Origin: VXNE01 sp965261535
Lineage (GTDB): Bacteria; Pseudomonadota; Gammaproteobacteria; Pseudomonadales; Azotimanducaceae
Direction of reading: 5' to 3'
Assembly: GCA_965261535.1 (NCBI GenBank)
Contig: OZ253469.1
Coordinates: forward strand, 3,286,001 to 3,350,000
DNA length: 64,000 nt
In this document: one piece after another, positions 28,473-37,114 of the stretch
Layout of the letters: the number at the start of each line of letters is the position of its first letter
How positions within the stretch are numbered: the first letter of the stretch is position 1
The notes under the pieces: model-generated
What the model saw: the letters and a program-made list of their open reading frames with translations, nothing else
Told to the model about the DNA's origin: nothing
Database searches by the model: none
Position numbers and translations under genes: made by a program

Positions 28473-30869
28473 TTACAGGCTATCGTAGAGGTGTTGGATG
28501 GCGGGATCGTCGGGGAACAGTTTCCGCAGTTCGTTGGCATAGCGCCGGGCATCTTCGATCCGGTCGGCGTTGCGCGAGTAGTTCATCAGCGCCAGCAGGA
28601 CATCGGGATTGCCGGGTGCCGCGTCCAGAAGGGACCTGCGCACTTCCAGCGCTGCTCGCGCGTCGCCCCTGTCGTGCAGGGCAATGGCGTAGACGTATCG
28701 GTAACGGATGCCTTCTGTTTCCAGCGCCGCCGCGCGCTCAAGATGTCGAAGCGCGACCTGCTGGTTGCCGGCGCGCGTTTCCAGGAGTCCCAGGGCGTGG
28801 TGTGGCGCGGCTTGCGCGGATGCCGAGGCAATGGCTGTGGCCAGGACTGTGCGGGCCTCAACGTCACGCTCGAGCACGCGATAGAGGTCGGCGAGGTTGA
28901 GCAGGGCGGGAACATGTTGCGGGTCCGACTCCAGAGCCTGGAGATAGGCTTTCTCGGCGCGCGCGTACTGCCGCCGCGCCGCCAGGAAGTCCCCTTGCTG
29001 GGATAGTGACTCCGGCATGTCGGCGTGCCGGGCCAGGGACTGAAGGTACTCATCGAACAGCGCTGCGAGCGCGACAGCAACGCGTTCCTCCACGCGTGCC
29101 TGTGGCACGTCGGCAAGCACCCGGGCGAGTTCCATCCGCACGGCCGTGGTGGGGTCTCGGAGATGGGGCTCAAGCATGCGCAGGCGTTGCGGCCAAGGCA
29201 GGAACTCGATCGCTCGCACGGCCCCCAGTCGCAGCATGGCGTCGTCGCTTGTGAGCAGCAATGCGGCGCTTTCGACGACCTGTCGGCTGGGGAATCGAGC
29301 GAGTTCCGCGGCGGCTGTGGCGCGCCAGATTGCGGGAGTGTCATCGTCCATCGCAATTGCCCGCAAGGCGTGCGCCGCGCGCGCATCTCCCTGGCGGGCG
29401 CGCTGCAAGACCCGCGCCGGGTGTGACCCGGCATCGCCAAAGCGGATACCCCATTTCTCCAGGGCGTCTGTGGCCCATGCGAAGCTCCGCTCTTGGTGGC
29501 ACCCGTTGCAGGCGTTGGGCGTGCCGACGATGGCGCTGAGGTCCGGTCGCGGGATCCGCAGGCTGTGGTCGCGCCGAGGGTCTACCGACATGTAGGTGGT
29601 GGCGGGCATGTGGCAATGGACGCACGCCGCCCCCGGCGAGCCGGCGGCGTGGTGGTGATGCGCGGTGTTGTCGTAGGCCGCAGGCAGGTGGCACTGGGCG
29701 CAGACAGCGTTGCCGGGCGCCCGCAATGCGAGGCCATGCGGTTCGTGGCAGTTGCTGCAGGTGACGCCCGCCTGGTGCATCTTGCTCTGCACGAACGAGC
29801 CGTAGACATACACTTCTTCCCGGATCTGGCCGTCGACGTAGTACAAGCCTTCTTCCAACAGCGCGGGAAGGTGGGTGTCCAACAGGTCGGCACCATGACG
29901 ATACTCGCTCAAGGATGTTCGCCGCGCATGGCAACGCGCACAGGTCTCGACCTGCCGCGGTTTCTCGGCCGGCGAACTGCGCTGCGCAATGGTCTCGCCG
30001 GCGACGAAACGCCATGCGCCCGCATCCCGCAGGTGGACATCGAGGCCGGCATTGGCCACGTCCCGCAGCCGGCCCGCATCGGCCAGTGCCATGTGTCGCT
30101 CGCCGGGCCCGTGGCAGGCTTCGCAGCCGACGTTGATCCCGCTCCAGGTGGTTGTGTACGTGCCCGAGTTCGGGTCGTAGCGCTTCGACAGGTTCGTGCT
30201 GTGACACTCGGCGCAGCGGGAGTTCCAGTTGTAGTAGCTGCCGGTCCAGTGCATTGGATCGCGCGCGTAGACCTGCGCGGGCGCATGGCCCCGTTCCACG
30301 ACCGGCGTCTTCGGCGTCGTTGATGGCGCGGCCTCGCCATCGACCATGGAACAATCGTCCGCGGTCCCTTGGCTTGTGCAATCGCTGGAACCACTCAAGT
30401 GGAACCAACGTTGCCCGCCGGATGTGGCGGGACGGCTATCCCAGGCGATGCTGAACGCCTGCAGGCGTCCGCCGGGCAGCGCCAGCAAATATTGCTGCAA
30501 TGGATGGACGCCGAAGACGTAGGCGACCGGGTACGCCTGAAGTTTGCCGTCCGGCCCGTCCGTCTCCACCCAATAGGCACCATCGCCGCGGAAGAATTTC
30601 GAGGCGATGCCGTGATGTCGGACATGGCGGCCATCGAAAGCGCCGAGCACACTTGTCTCGGAAGCGGGCTGCATCGCCAGGTCGTGGTGCGAGCCGCGCC
30701 AGGCCTCGTGTTGCGTGGCGTGGCATCGGGCACAGGCATCCGTCTCGGCCCATCCTTGGGCCTCTCTTTGCCCCGGAATCGCCGCGGCGGCGGCGGTCGC
30801 GACGATGAGAAGGAAAGCTCCGCAGGTGGCGAAACGCCAGCCGACCCGGCTCAAGCTAGGGCAAGACAC
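28473..30869 (-). CDS. Exported octahaem cytochrome c with HEAT-like and TPR repeats
   Basis: A 798-residue periplasmic protein. Start is GTG 30869, with a clear signal peptide ending in AAAAAIPG. Eight CXXCH haem-binding sites are visible in order: CARCH, CAECH, CEACH, CARCH, CSNCH, CAQCH, CVHCH and CNGCH, all within the first 450 residues. The order and the HGP/HEPHG context resemble the cytochrome c554/NapC-NrfA-like multihaem group. The C-terminal half carries HEAT-like helices and TPR units (EKAYLQALESDPQHVPALLNLADLY). Likely an electron-transfer scaffold or oxidoreductase. It follows the M3 peptidase gene by 30 bp. Confidence 0.85.
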   Translation of the reverse strand: MSCPSLSRVGWRFATCGAFLLIVATAAAAAIPGQREAQGWAETDACARCHATQHEAWRGSHHDLAMQPASETSVLGAFDGRHVRHHGIASKFFRGDGAYWVETDGPDGKLQAYPVAYVFGVHPLQQYLLALPGGRLQAFSIAWDSRPATSGGQRWFHLSGSSDCTSQGTADDCSMVDGEAAPSTTPKTPVVERGHAPAQVYARDPMHWTGSYYNWNSRCAECHSTNLSKRYDPNSGTYTTTWSGINVGCEACHGPGERHMALADAGRLRDVANAGLDVHLRDAGAWRFVAGETIAQRSSPAEKPRQVETCARCHARRTSLSEYRHGADLLDTHLPALLEEGLYYVDGQIREEVYVYGSFVQSKMHQAGVTCSNCHEPHGLALRAPGNAVCAQCHLPAAYDNTAHHHHAAGSPGAACVHCHMPATTYMSVDPRRDHSLRIPRPDLSAIVGTPNACNGCHQERSFAWATDALEKWGIRFGDAGSHPARVLQRARQGDARAAHALRAIAMDDDTPAIWRATAAAELARFPSRQVVESAALLLTSDDAMLRLGAVRAIEFLPWPQRLRMLEPHLRDPTTAVRMELARVLADVPQARVEERVAVALAALFDEYLQSLARHADMPESLSQQGDFLAARRQYARAEKAYLQALESDPQHVPALLNLADLYRVLERDVEARTVLATAIASASAQAAPHHALGLLETRAGNQQVALRHLERAAALETEGIRYRYVYAIALHDRGDARAALEVRRSLLDAAPGNPDVLLALMNYSRNADRIEDARRYANELRKLFPDDPAIQHLYDSL

Positions 30870-30899
30870 GGTGTCCGACAGGCGAGGGTTTTTTCGGCA

Positions 30900-32747
30900 C
30901 TAGACGGCAACCCGCTCGACCAGCGTTTCGAAGTGGTCGATGCGCGATTCGAGCATCCTGATCGAGCCGCGCCAGAAATCTGAATGTGTCAGATCGGCGT
31001 CCAGATGTTTGTGCGCGAGTTCCTCGGCGGTGGTGCGTCCAGTGTCCCGAAGCAAGGCCTCGTAGCGCGGAAAGAACTCGGCACCTGCGGCCTCGCGGCG
31101 CGCATGAAGCCCCAGGCTGAACAGGTAGCCGAACAGGTAAGGGAAGTTGTAGAAGCTCAAATCCGAAATGTAGAAGTGGAGCTTGTTTGCCCAGAACAAC
31201 GGGTCCGGCTCCGCAAGGCTGTCTCCGTACCATTTGCGCCAGGCGGCGCTCATCATGTCCTTCAACTCGTCGGGTCGCAGCGGGCGTTCGGCGCGCGCTT
31301 CGTAGAAGTTGCGTTCAAACTCGAAGCGGGTGGGAATATTCAGTATGAACGCTATCAGCGCGTCTGCTTCCTGCCACACGATGTCGAGCTCCGCCGCCTG
31401 CGTCCCGGCGCGCTCAAGCAGCGCATTGCGCACGATGGTCTCGCCGAACGTGCTGGCTGTTTCCGCGATGGACATGCCGTACCTGCGCTGGCAGTCGGGC
31501 AGTTCCCGCGTTACCCACGCATGAAACGCATGGCCGAGTTCGTGCGCCAGCGTAATGACGTCGCTTGCGCCGCCCGTATAGGTCATGTAGACGCGCGGAG
31601 TGCGCGATTTACTGAAGTGGGTGCAGTACGCGCCGGGACGCTTGCGCTTGCCGACGGTGCCTTCGATCCAGTGCTTCGACGACATCATCCGCACGAATTC
31701 GCCCATGCGCCGGTCGATCGACCCGTATGAGGTCGCGATGATCTCGATCGCCTCCGGATACGGAATCGCCGCTGTTTCGTGCTCGCCCGTCGAGGGGGCC
31801 GGCGCGTGTTGATCCCACGGACCGTAGTGAGGCTTGCCGTAGGCTTTCGCTTGCAGCCGCGCGGCACGGCGCGCCAGCGGCATGGCTTCCTCGGCCACGC
31901 CGAGAATGGTGTGCAGGGTCGCACGCTCGATGCGATTCATATGCAGCGGAGCGTCGAGGAAGTGCGTGCCGCGGCGGCCGCACATTTCCAGACGCCATCC
32001 GGCAATCGCGTTGATTGCCGCCGAGCAGGTCTCCACGTGTTGGTCCCAAGTGGCGTTGATGGCTCGCCAGGCGTTCTCGCGCACGCCATCGTCGGGTGTA
32101 AGCAGCAAGCCGCCGGCTTCGGCCAGACCCACCGTGCGCGTCGCGCCGGCATCGGGGACTTCGCAAGTCAACGTGCCGGAGAGCTGATCGTAGAGGCGCC
32201 CCCAGGCGTGAATACCGTCTTGCGCCAAGCTGGAAACCAGGGTCTCCTGTTCGAGGCTCAGACGCTCTCGGCGACGCTTGCGCGCGTGTTCGACGACAAA
32301 ACGCGCCGGTGCCGTTCGCTCATCGTCCAGGAAGGCTTCCGCCACGTCGTCGGGGACGCGGTCCAGAAACTGCCACAATGGTTCCGCGATCTCTGCGTTG
32401 CGTTTCACGTACGCCTGCAGACGCCCGATCAAAGCCTGCGCCGCCTCATCGGAGCTATCCACGCTCTGGCGGCATTCGGCGTAGGTTCCCACATCGCCGA
32501 GAAGCCGCTCGGACGCCTCGCCCAGCACGAAGGCTTCGCGCGCGGCTTCGATCCCGGTTTCGGCATTGCCAACCGACAGCGTTTCGGCGTCTTCGATCTG
32601 CGAACGCAGAACGGCGGCCACGCGATCAAGCGCGTCCAAAAGCGCGTCGATCCTCGCGAGGTCGTCGTCGATTTCCGCGCAGTCGGGGGCGGGGTACTCG
32701 CTCGCCAGGTCCCAACTCTCGCCGCCGTTGGCGTCGGTCACTGTCAT
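30900..32747 (-). CDS. M3 family oligoendopeptidase (PepF-like)
   Basis: A 615-residue cytosolic zinc peptidase. The catalytic motif HELGH is at residues 402-406 (ITLAHELGHAFHAWV), and downstream helices carry the third ligand region (SIAETASTFGETI). The substrate loop RPGAYCTHF and YTGGASDV are typical of PepF. ATG 32747 (MTVTDANGG) has a GGAGA site; the frame to 32849 adds 34 residues without family similarity. Cleaves short oligopeptides. It lies 23 bp downstream of the PEGA/sulfatase-modifying gene and 30 bp upstream of the cytochrome. Confidence 0.92.
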   Translation of the reverse strand: MTVTDANGGESWDLASEYPAPDCAEIDDDLARIDALLDALDRVAAVLRSQIEDAETLSVGNAETGIEAAREAFVLGEASERLLGDVGTYAECRQSVDSSDEAAQALIGRLQAYVKRNAEIAEPLWQFLDRVPDDVAEAFLDDERTAPARFVVEHARKRRRERLSLEQETLVSSLAQDGIHAWGRLYDQLSGTLTCEVPDAGATRTVGLAEAGGLLLTPDDGVRENAWRAINATWDQHVETCSAAINAIAGWRLEMCGRRGTHFLDAPLHMNRIERATLHTILGVAEEAMPLARRAARLQAKAYGKPHYGPWDQHAPAPSTGEHETAAIPYPEAIEIIATSYGSIDRRMGEFVRMMSSKHWIEGTVGKRKRPGAYCTHFSKSRTPRVYMTYTGGASDVITLAHELGHAFHAWVTRELPDCQRRYGMSIAETASTFGETIVRNALLERAGTQAAELDIVWQEADALIAFILNIPTRFEFERNFYEARAERPLRPDELKDMMSAAWRKWYGDSLAEPDPLFWANKLHFYISDLSFYNFPYLFGYLFSLGLHARREAAGAEFFPRYEALLRDTGRTTAEELAHKHLDADLTHSDFWRGSIRMLESRIDHFETLVERVAV

Positions 32748-32770
32748 TTCGCTTGTCTCCCGAAAAGTTC

Positions 32771-34540
32771 CTAGAGTTCTCGCACAACCCGCATCCCCCG
32801 AGAGTCCGACGCGTCGCCGCCCATGGTGCGAAACGTCATTCGTTGCCATTCGGGCGGAGCGTCGAACGCGCCTCCGCGAACGACCTTTGGTCGGGAGCAG
32901 TCAGGATCCCATGCGCGCGCGACGCGAGGCGCGGCCCTATAGGATCCGTGCCAGCAGTCGGCGACCCACTCTTCCACGTTGCCGATAACATCGTACAACC
33001 CGAACGCGTTCGGTTTGAAACTGCCCACCGGTGCCAGGCGAACGAACCCGTCTTCGCATTTCGCCGTCTCGTAATAGGGAAAGCGCTCCTTGAGGCTTTC
33101 GTCGGCAACATTGCCGTGCGCGCACAGCGCTTCGGCATCGTCGCCGAAATAGTAGAGGGTGTCGCTGCCGGCGCGCGCCGCATACTCCCATTCGGCTTCG
33201 CTCGGCAATCGATAGGTATAGCCGGTCTCGCGCGAAAGGAAAGCCACGTAAGCCTGCGCATCGCGCATCGACAGGTCGGTGGCTGGAAGATCTTTTCCTT
33301 TCGGGTGCGCCGGCTTGCGGTAGCGATCGAACTCGTCGATGGTCGCTTCGTGTATGCCGATGGCAAAGGGCTCCATTACGCGAACTTCGTGAGCGGGTCG
33401 CTCGTCTCGGACGCCGACATCCGAACCCATGAGAAATGTCCCCGAACCCACGACCACAAGTTCTGGCCCCTCGCCGCCGGACTCCAGCTTGTCGCGGAAT
33501 CGATGTCCCGGCGTAACATTGAATCGTTGCATGTCGAGGTTCAACGCCACGCCAGCGGGCGTCATGGTCAGGTTGCGAGCGAGGTTCCGATGGCCCATCG
33601 CCGTGGCCCTGATGGTGATAGGGCCCGCCGGCAGCAGCGTTTGCGCAGCGTAGGGTGCCGGGTCATCTCCCGATGCCGCTGCCACCGTCACGGCTGCGTC
33701 GGCGGGGCGAATGTCAATCGTAAGCCGTCCGTATTGCCGCACAAGGGTGGCGTTGACCGTGTTGCGACCGTGGGCGATGGCCAGGTCCGTTTCGTGCGCA
33801 TCGTAGCCGGGCGACGAGACGCGCATGCGATAGGTGCCGATCGGCAGCCGGACGCCGGCCGTGTAGGGCCGTGGCGCGTCGAATAGCTCGACCGATGCGT
33901 TGGCGGGGGTGAGTCGCAGCGCCAGTTCGCCCATGGGAACGCGTTCGAGTTCGAATGTATGCGTGATTCTCGTGCCGGGAAATACCTCGAGGGTCGCCGT
34001 CTTCGTCTCACGACCATAGATCGACACTTCTACCGCGTGTTGGCCGGTCGGGATCGGGTCCAGAGTAATCGGCGTGAGCTCTTCCAGCGCGCGCTCGTCG
34101 AGGATCACTCGCGCGCCGCGCGGATTTGTCACCAACTCCAATGCGCCGAACGCCGGCGCAAAAGACACCTGATGCGTTTTCTTTTCGCCCCGTTCCAACG
34201 TCACGCGGTCCAGGGAGGTGCCGTGATAGGGATGGCGCAGGTGCAGTACCGCTTCACCTGGCGGGACATCCGGGATTTCTACCGGGGTAACGCCTCGCTC
34301 GTCGCCGTTCAGCACTACATTGGCACCGGGAGGCGTGGAATCGACAACGAGCGTGGCGCTGCCGCGGATGAGGCCGGGACCGTAAGCGCCGGCCAGTATC
34401 AGCAGCACTACCGCGCCTGGCAACGCCCACTTGCCGTAGAGTCGTCTGCTCCCGAGGCGCTGCCGCTGGGAGCGGGGCAATCGGCTGTTCGAACTATGGG
34501 GTCTATCTTGGGCCACGAGATCGGGTTGTGGGTAAGGCAT
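32771..34540 (-). CDS. PEGA-repeat protein with formylglycine-generating (SUMF1/FGE-sulfatase-like) domain
   Basis: A 589-residue membrane-anchored protein. One hydrophobic helix (WALPGAVVLLILAGAY) near residue 45 is followed by several PEGA-type beta repeats (TPPGANVVLNGDERGVTP; TNPRGARVILDERALEELTP). The C-terminal 240 residues are an SUMF1/FGE-type domain: GTFLMGSD, HEVRVMEPFAIGIHEATIDEF, YRLPSEAEWEYAARAG, NVEEWVADCW, VVRGGAFD and SRGMRVVREL. The active-site Cys pair of true formylglycine enzymes is not confirmed here, so it may be a ligand-binding module. Start ATG 34540 preferred over a TTG at 34555. First gene of the minus-strand run to the TauD gene. Confidence 0.82.
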   Translation of the reverse strand: MPYPQPDLVAQDRPHSSNSRLPRSQRQRLGSRRLYGKWALPGAVVLLILAGAYGPGLIRGSATLVVDSTPPGANVVLNGDERGVTPVEIPDVPPGEAVLHLRHPYHGTSLDRVTLERGEKKTHQVSFAPAFGALELVTNPRGARVILDERALEELTPITLDPIPTGQHAVEVSIYGRETKTATLEVFPGTRITHTFELERVPMGELALRLTPANASVELFDAPRPYTAGVRLPIGTYRMRVSSPGYDAHETDLAIAHGRNTVNATLVRQYGRLTIDIRPADAAVTVAAASGDDPAPYAAQTLLPAGPITIRATAMGHRNLARNLTMTPAGVALNLDMQRFNVTPGHRFRDKLESGGEGPELVVVGSGTFLMGSDVGVRDERPAHEVRVMEPFAIGIHEATIDEFDRYRKPAHPKGKDLPATDLSMRDAQAYVAFLSRETGYTYRLPSEAEWEYAARAGSDTLYYFGDDAEALCAHGNVADESLKERFPYYETAKCEDGFVRLAPVGSFKPNAFGLYDVIGNVEEWVADCWHGSYRAAPRVARAWDPDCSRPKVVRGGAFDAPPEWQRMTFRTMGGDASDSRGMRVVREL

Positions 34541-34634
34541 GGAGGTGGCCACCAACTGTACAGCCGCTCGCCGCCTCTGTCATACTGAAATCGGCCCACG
34601 CCCACCTTGAGCGGATGCATAGGAGAACGAACCA

Positions 34635-34937
34635 ATGAGCAATGTGGACGGAGTCTGGAACACGGTCACGAACACCCCCATGGGTCCCCAATCCGCGACA
34701 ATCACGCTCGCTACGGACGGCAATTCGCTGACGGGAAACATGGCGGGCGCTCAGGGCGTGATCAATATCGAAGACGGCGCCGTGGACGGAGACTCCTTGT
34801 CGTGGAAAGCGAGCATCACGTCCCCCATGCCAATGACGCTTGAATTCTCGGCGACGGTGAACGGAGATGAGATCTCCGGGAACGTCCAGCTCGGCGCTTT
34901 CGGCAATGCCAGCTTCTCGGGAACCCGCGGTTCCTGA
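34635..34937 (+). CDS. Small conserved beta-rich protein of unknown function
   Basis: A 100-residue protein with no signal peptide and no cysteines. It is a string of short Gly/Thr/Ser-rich strands (SATITLATDGNSLTGNM; SLSWKASITSPMPMTLEFS), suggesting a compact beta barrel or lipocalin-like fold. A good AGGAGA ribosome site lies before ATG 34635, which supports a real gene. It is divergent from the PEGA gene. I do not recognise a function. Confidence 0.7.
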   Translation: MSNVDGVWNTVTNTPMGPQSATITLATDGNSLTGNMAGAQGVINIEDGAVDGDSLSWKASITSPMPMTLEFSATVNGDEISGNVQLGAFGNASFSGTRGS

Positions 34938-35116
34938 CCTTAAGCCTCTCAACCTGGGAGGGAACACCCTGTTTGCCGGGTGATCCGACAGAACGGGACA
35001 TCGAGAAAGTGAGTCGGGCTGAACGACGGTCCGACAGGGCGGGACTCAAGGGGCGGTCAACAATAGAACTGCGTACAGTAACGGCGGAACTGCGGTATGT
35101 TGCTGTCGGCTGCGTT
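34938..35116. other. Gene-free stretch before Rieske remnant
   Basis: About 180 bp after the small beta-rich gene. No homologous ORF, RNA or clear terminator was seen. It borders a decayed oxygenase fragment. Confidence 0.4.
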
Positions 35117-35407
35117 CAGTAGCGAGTATTCCCGGTACGCCTTGCCAACTTCGCCCCCAGATGGTGACAGAAGGCGTTGGCTACGCAACTCTGCCCGTCG
35201 CCGGCAGGCCAAGCCGACGACCGATTCGCCCAGCCATTGCCAGCCAACGAGCTTGCCGGCCGGCATATTCCTTGATAGCTCGAAGAAAAACCAACCGTGC
35301 GGGAAGGGCGCGAAGGGGAATCTGTTATTCACCACCCCTGCCTGTCCGCCTGTCTGCGACTCCAACGCGATAGATAACATCTCACGAGGCCCGCTGCCTC
35401 CAAGCAT
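35117..35407 (-). pseudogene. Truncated, frameshifted Rieske oxygenase N-terminus
   Basis: On the minus strand, ATG 35407 reads NNRFPFAPFPHGWFFFELS then MPAGKLVGWQWLGESVV, the start of a Rieske-type ring-hydroxylating oxygenase. One frame over, the sequence continues as GDGQSCVANAFCHHLGAKLA, including the first half of the Rieske cluster motif (C-H-H-L-G-A). The shift is near VV (one base too many, or two missing). The text then reaches a stop (35117-35119). The rest of the enzyme, including the second C-x-x-H and the iron site, is absent. It is therefore a 5' fragment of a lost gene. Confidence 0.8.
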
Positions 35408-35471
35408 CGAGCTTGGGTATTCCTGCGCAAGCCGAAAAGCCCGAGTAGGAATCCGACGACCTCGGCCCGGC

Positions 35472-36905
35472 TCAGCCCGCCGCGTTGTAGCCCATTATGG
35501 CCTTGACTTCGAGGAACTCCTCGAATCCGTGCTGACCCCACTCGCGACCGTTGCCCGACTGCTTGTAGCCGCCGAACGGAGCCCTGTTATCGACGGTCGC
35601 GCCGTTCAGATGCACGTTGCCGGTGCGAATGCGCCGAGCGATGGCCTTGGCGCGTTCCGGGTCGCCTGACGAGATATACCCCGACAATCCGTAGATCGTG
35701 TCGTTGGCAATGCGCACGGCGTCCTCGTCGTCCTCATAGCCGATCAAGGACAGAACTGGTCCGAAGATCTCTTCCTGGGCGATCGTCATGTCGTTGGTGA
35801 CGTTGGAAAACACGGTTGGTTTGACGTAGTAGCCCTGATTCAGCCCCTGGGGTCGACCGGGGCCGCCGGTCTCGAGCGTTGCGCCTTCTTCGATGCCCTT
35901 GTGTATCAGGTTCTGGATCTTTTCAAATTGTACCGAGGACACCACGGGCCCGATGGTCGTATCCCGCGATTGCGGGTCGCCGACTCTCACCTGGTCGGCA
36001 GCGGCCTTGGCGATAGCGGTGGCTTCTTCCATGCGCGCCTTGGGCACCAGCATTCGAGAGGGCGCATTGCAGGACTGTCCCGAGTTCAGGCACATGCCGA
36101 ACACGTCTCTTGAGATCGCCGTCGCAAAGTCCGCGTCGTCGAGAATGATGTTGGCCGACTTGCCGCCCAGTTCCTGCGCGACTCGCTTGACTGTGGGGGC
36201 GGCATTCCTGGCGACCTCGATACCCGCGCGGGTCGAACCCGTGAACGACATCATGTCGATTCCCGCATGGGCGGACAGCGCGACGCCGACCGTCGGTCCG
36301 TCGCCGTTCACCAGGTTGAACACGCCCGGCGGCACGCCGGCCTCGTCGAGTATCTCTGCGAAGATGATGGCATTGAACGGCGCCACCTCGGAGGGTTTCA
36401 GGACCATCGTGCAGCCCGCCGCCAGGGCTGGCGCGACCTTGCACGCGATCTGGTTGATTGGCCAGTTCCAGGGCGTAATGAAACCGCAAACGCCCGCGGG
36501 TTCCCGAATGATGTGGGAGGTTCCGATGTCCTGTTCGAACTCGAAGGTCCTTAAGATCCGCAACGTCGTCATGAAATGGCCGAGACCCGCGGGAGCCTGC
36601 GCCGCGCTGGCCAGCGACATCGGCGCACCCATCTCTTCGCTGATGGTTGCGGCGAGAGCGCCCATCCGGCGCTTGAATACGTCGATGATCCTTTCCATGA
36701 CTTCGACGCGCTCCTCGCGCGTAGTCAGGGACCAGGTCTCGAACGCGGCGCGAGCCGCGGCTACCGCGGCATCGACATCCGCCGCTCCGCCCATGGCGAC
36801 GGGGTCGATCGGCTCCTCTGTCGCCGGGTTGATCACTTCAAGGGTTTCTCCGGTGGACGACGCCACCCACTCGCCGTTGATGTAGAACTTCTGTCTGTTT
36901 CCCAT
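35472..36905 (-). CDS. Aldehyde dehydrogenase, NAD(P)+-dependent
   Basis: A 477-residue ALDH. Key motifs: FITPWNWP, the general base Glu in QELGGKSANI, the nucleophile Cys in NSGQSCNAPSR and the C-terminal NAD-pocket EIFGPVLSL. The start ATG 36905 (MGNRQKFYI) is preceded by six tandem copies of a 5-bp unit rich in AAGG, which may provide several ribosome-site registers. The frame continues far upstream without a better start. Substrate unknown; Rieske-remnant context next to it is suggestive of a former catabolic set. Confidence 0.92.
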   Translation of the reverse strand: MGNRQKFYINGEWVASSTGETLEVINPATEEPIDPVAMGGAADVDAAVAAARAAFETWSLTTREERVEVMERIIDVFKRRMGALAATISEEMGAPMSLASAAQAPAGLGHFMTTLRILRTFEFEQDIGTSHIIREPAGVCGFITPWNWPINQIACKVAPALAAGCTMVLKPSEVAPFNAIIFAEILDEAGVPPGVFNLVNGDGPTVGVALSAHAGIDMMSFTGSTRAGIEVARNAAPTVKRVAQELGGKSANIILDDADFATAISRDVFGMCLNSGQSCNAPSRMLVPKARMEEATAIAKAAADQVRVGDPQSRDTTIGPVVSSVQFEKIQNLIHKGIEEGATLETGGPGRPQGLNQGYYVKPTVFSNVTNDMTIAQEEIFGPVLSLIGYEDDEDAVRIANDTIYGLSGYISSGDPERAKAIARRIRTGNVHLNGATVDNRAPFGGYKQSGNGREWGQHGFEEFLEVKAIMGYNAAG

Positions 36906-36908
36906 GAT

Positions 36909-36938
36909 CTTGCCTTGCCTTGCCTTGCCTTGCCTTGC
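36909..36938. repeat. Six copies of a 5-bp repeat (CTTGC on the plus strand)
   Basis: Thirty bases consist of six perfect CTTGC units. On the coding (minus) strand they read GCAAG, lying 4-33 bp before the ALDH start codon. Each unit contributes an AAGG-like stretch. Copy-number change would alter spacing between ribosome site and ATG, so phase-variable translation is possible. This is inference, as no variation is observed here. Confidence 0.75.
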
Positions 36939-37114
36939 TCGTTGTTGAACCAGCTTGTTACGGCCGGGGCGCGCCTTCGACCGGAGGTGGGCATTCTCCA
37001 CACCAATAGAAGCGACTTCCAGATAGGCGTCCCTTGGTGGTTGCGTCCAACGTTGCTGGAACGGTTCCTTGCTAGCCGACATAATGTCGGGATGAAGCAA
37101 TACGCGTAATCGAC

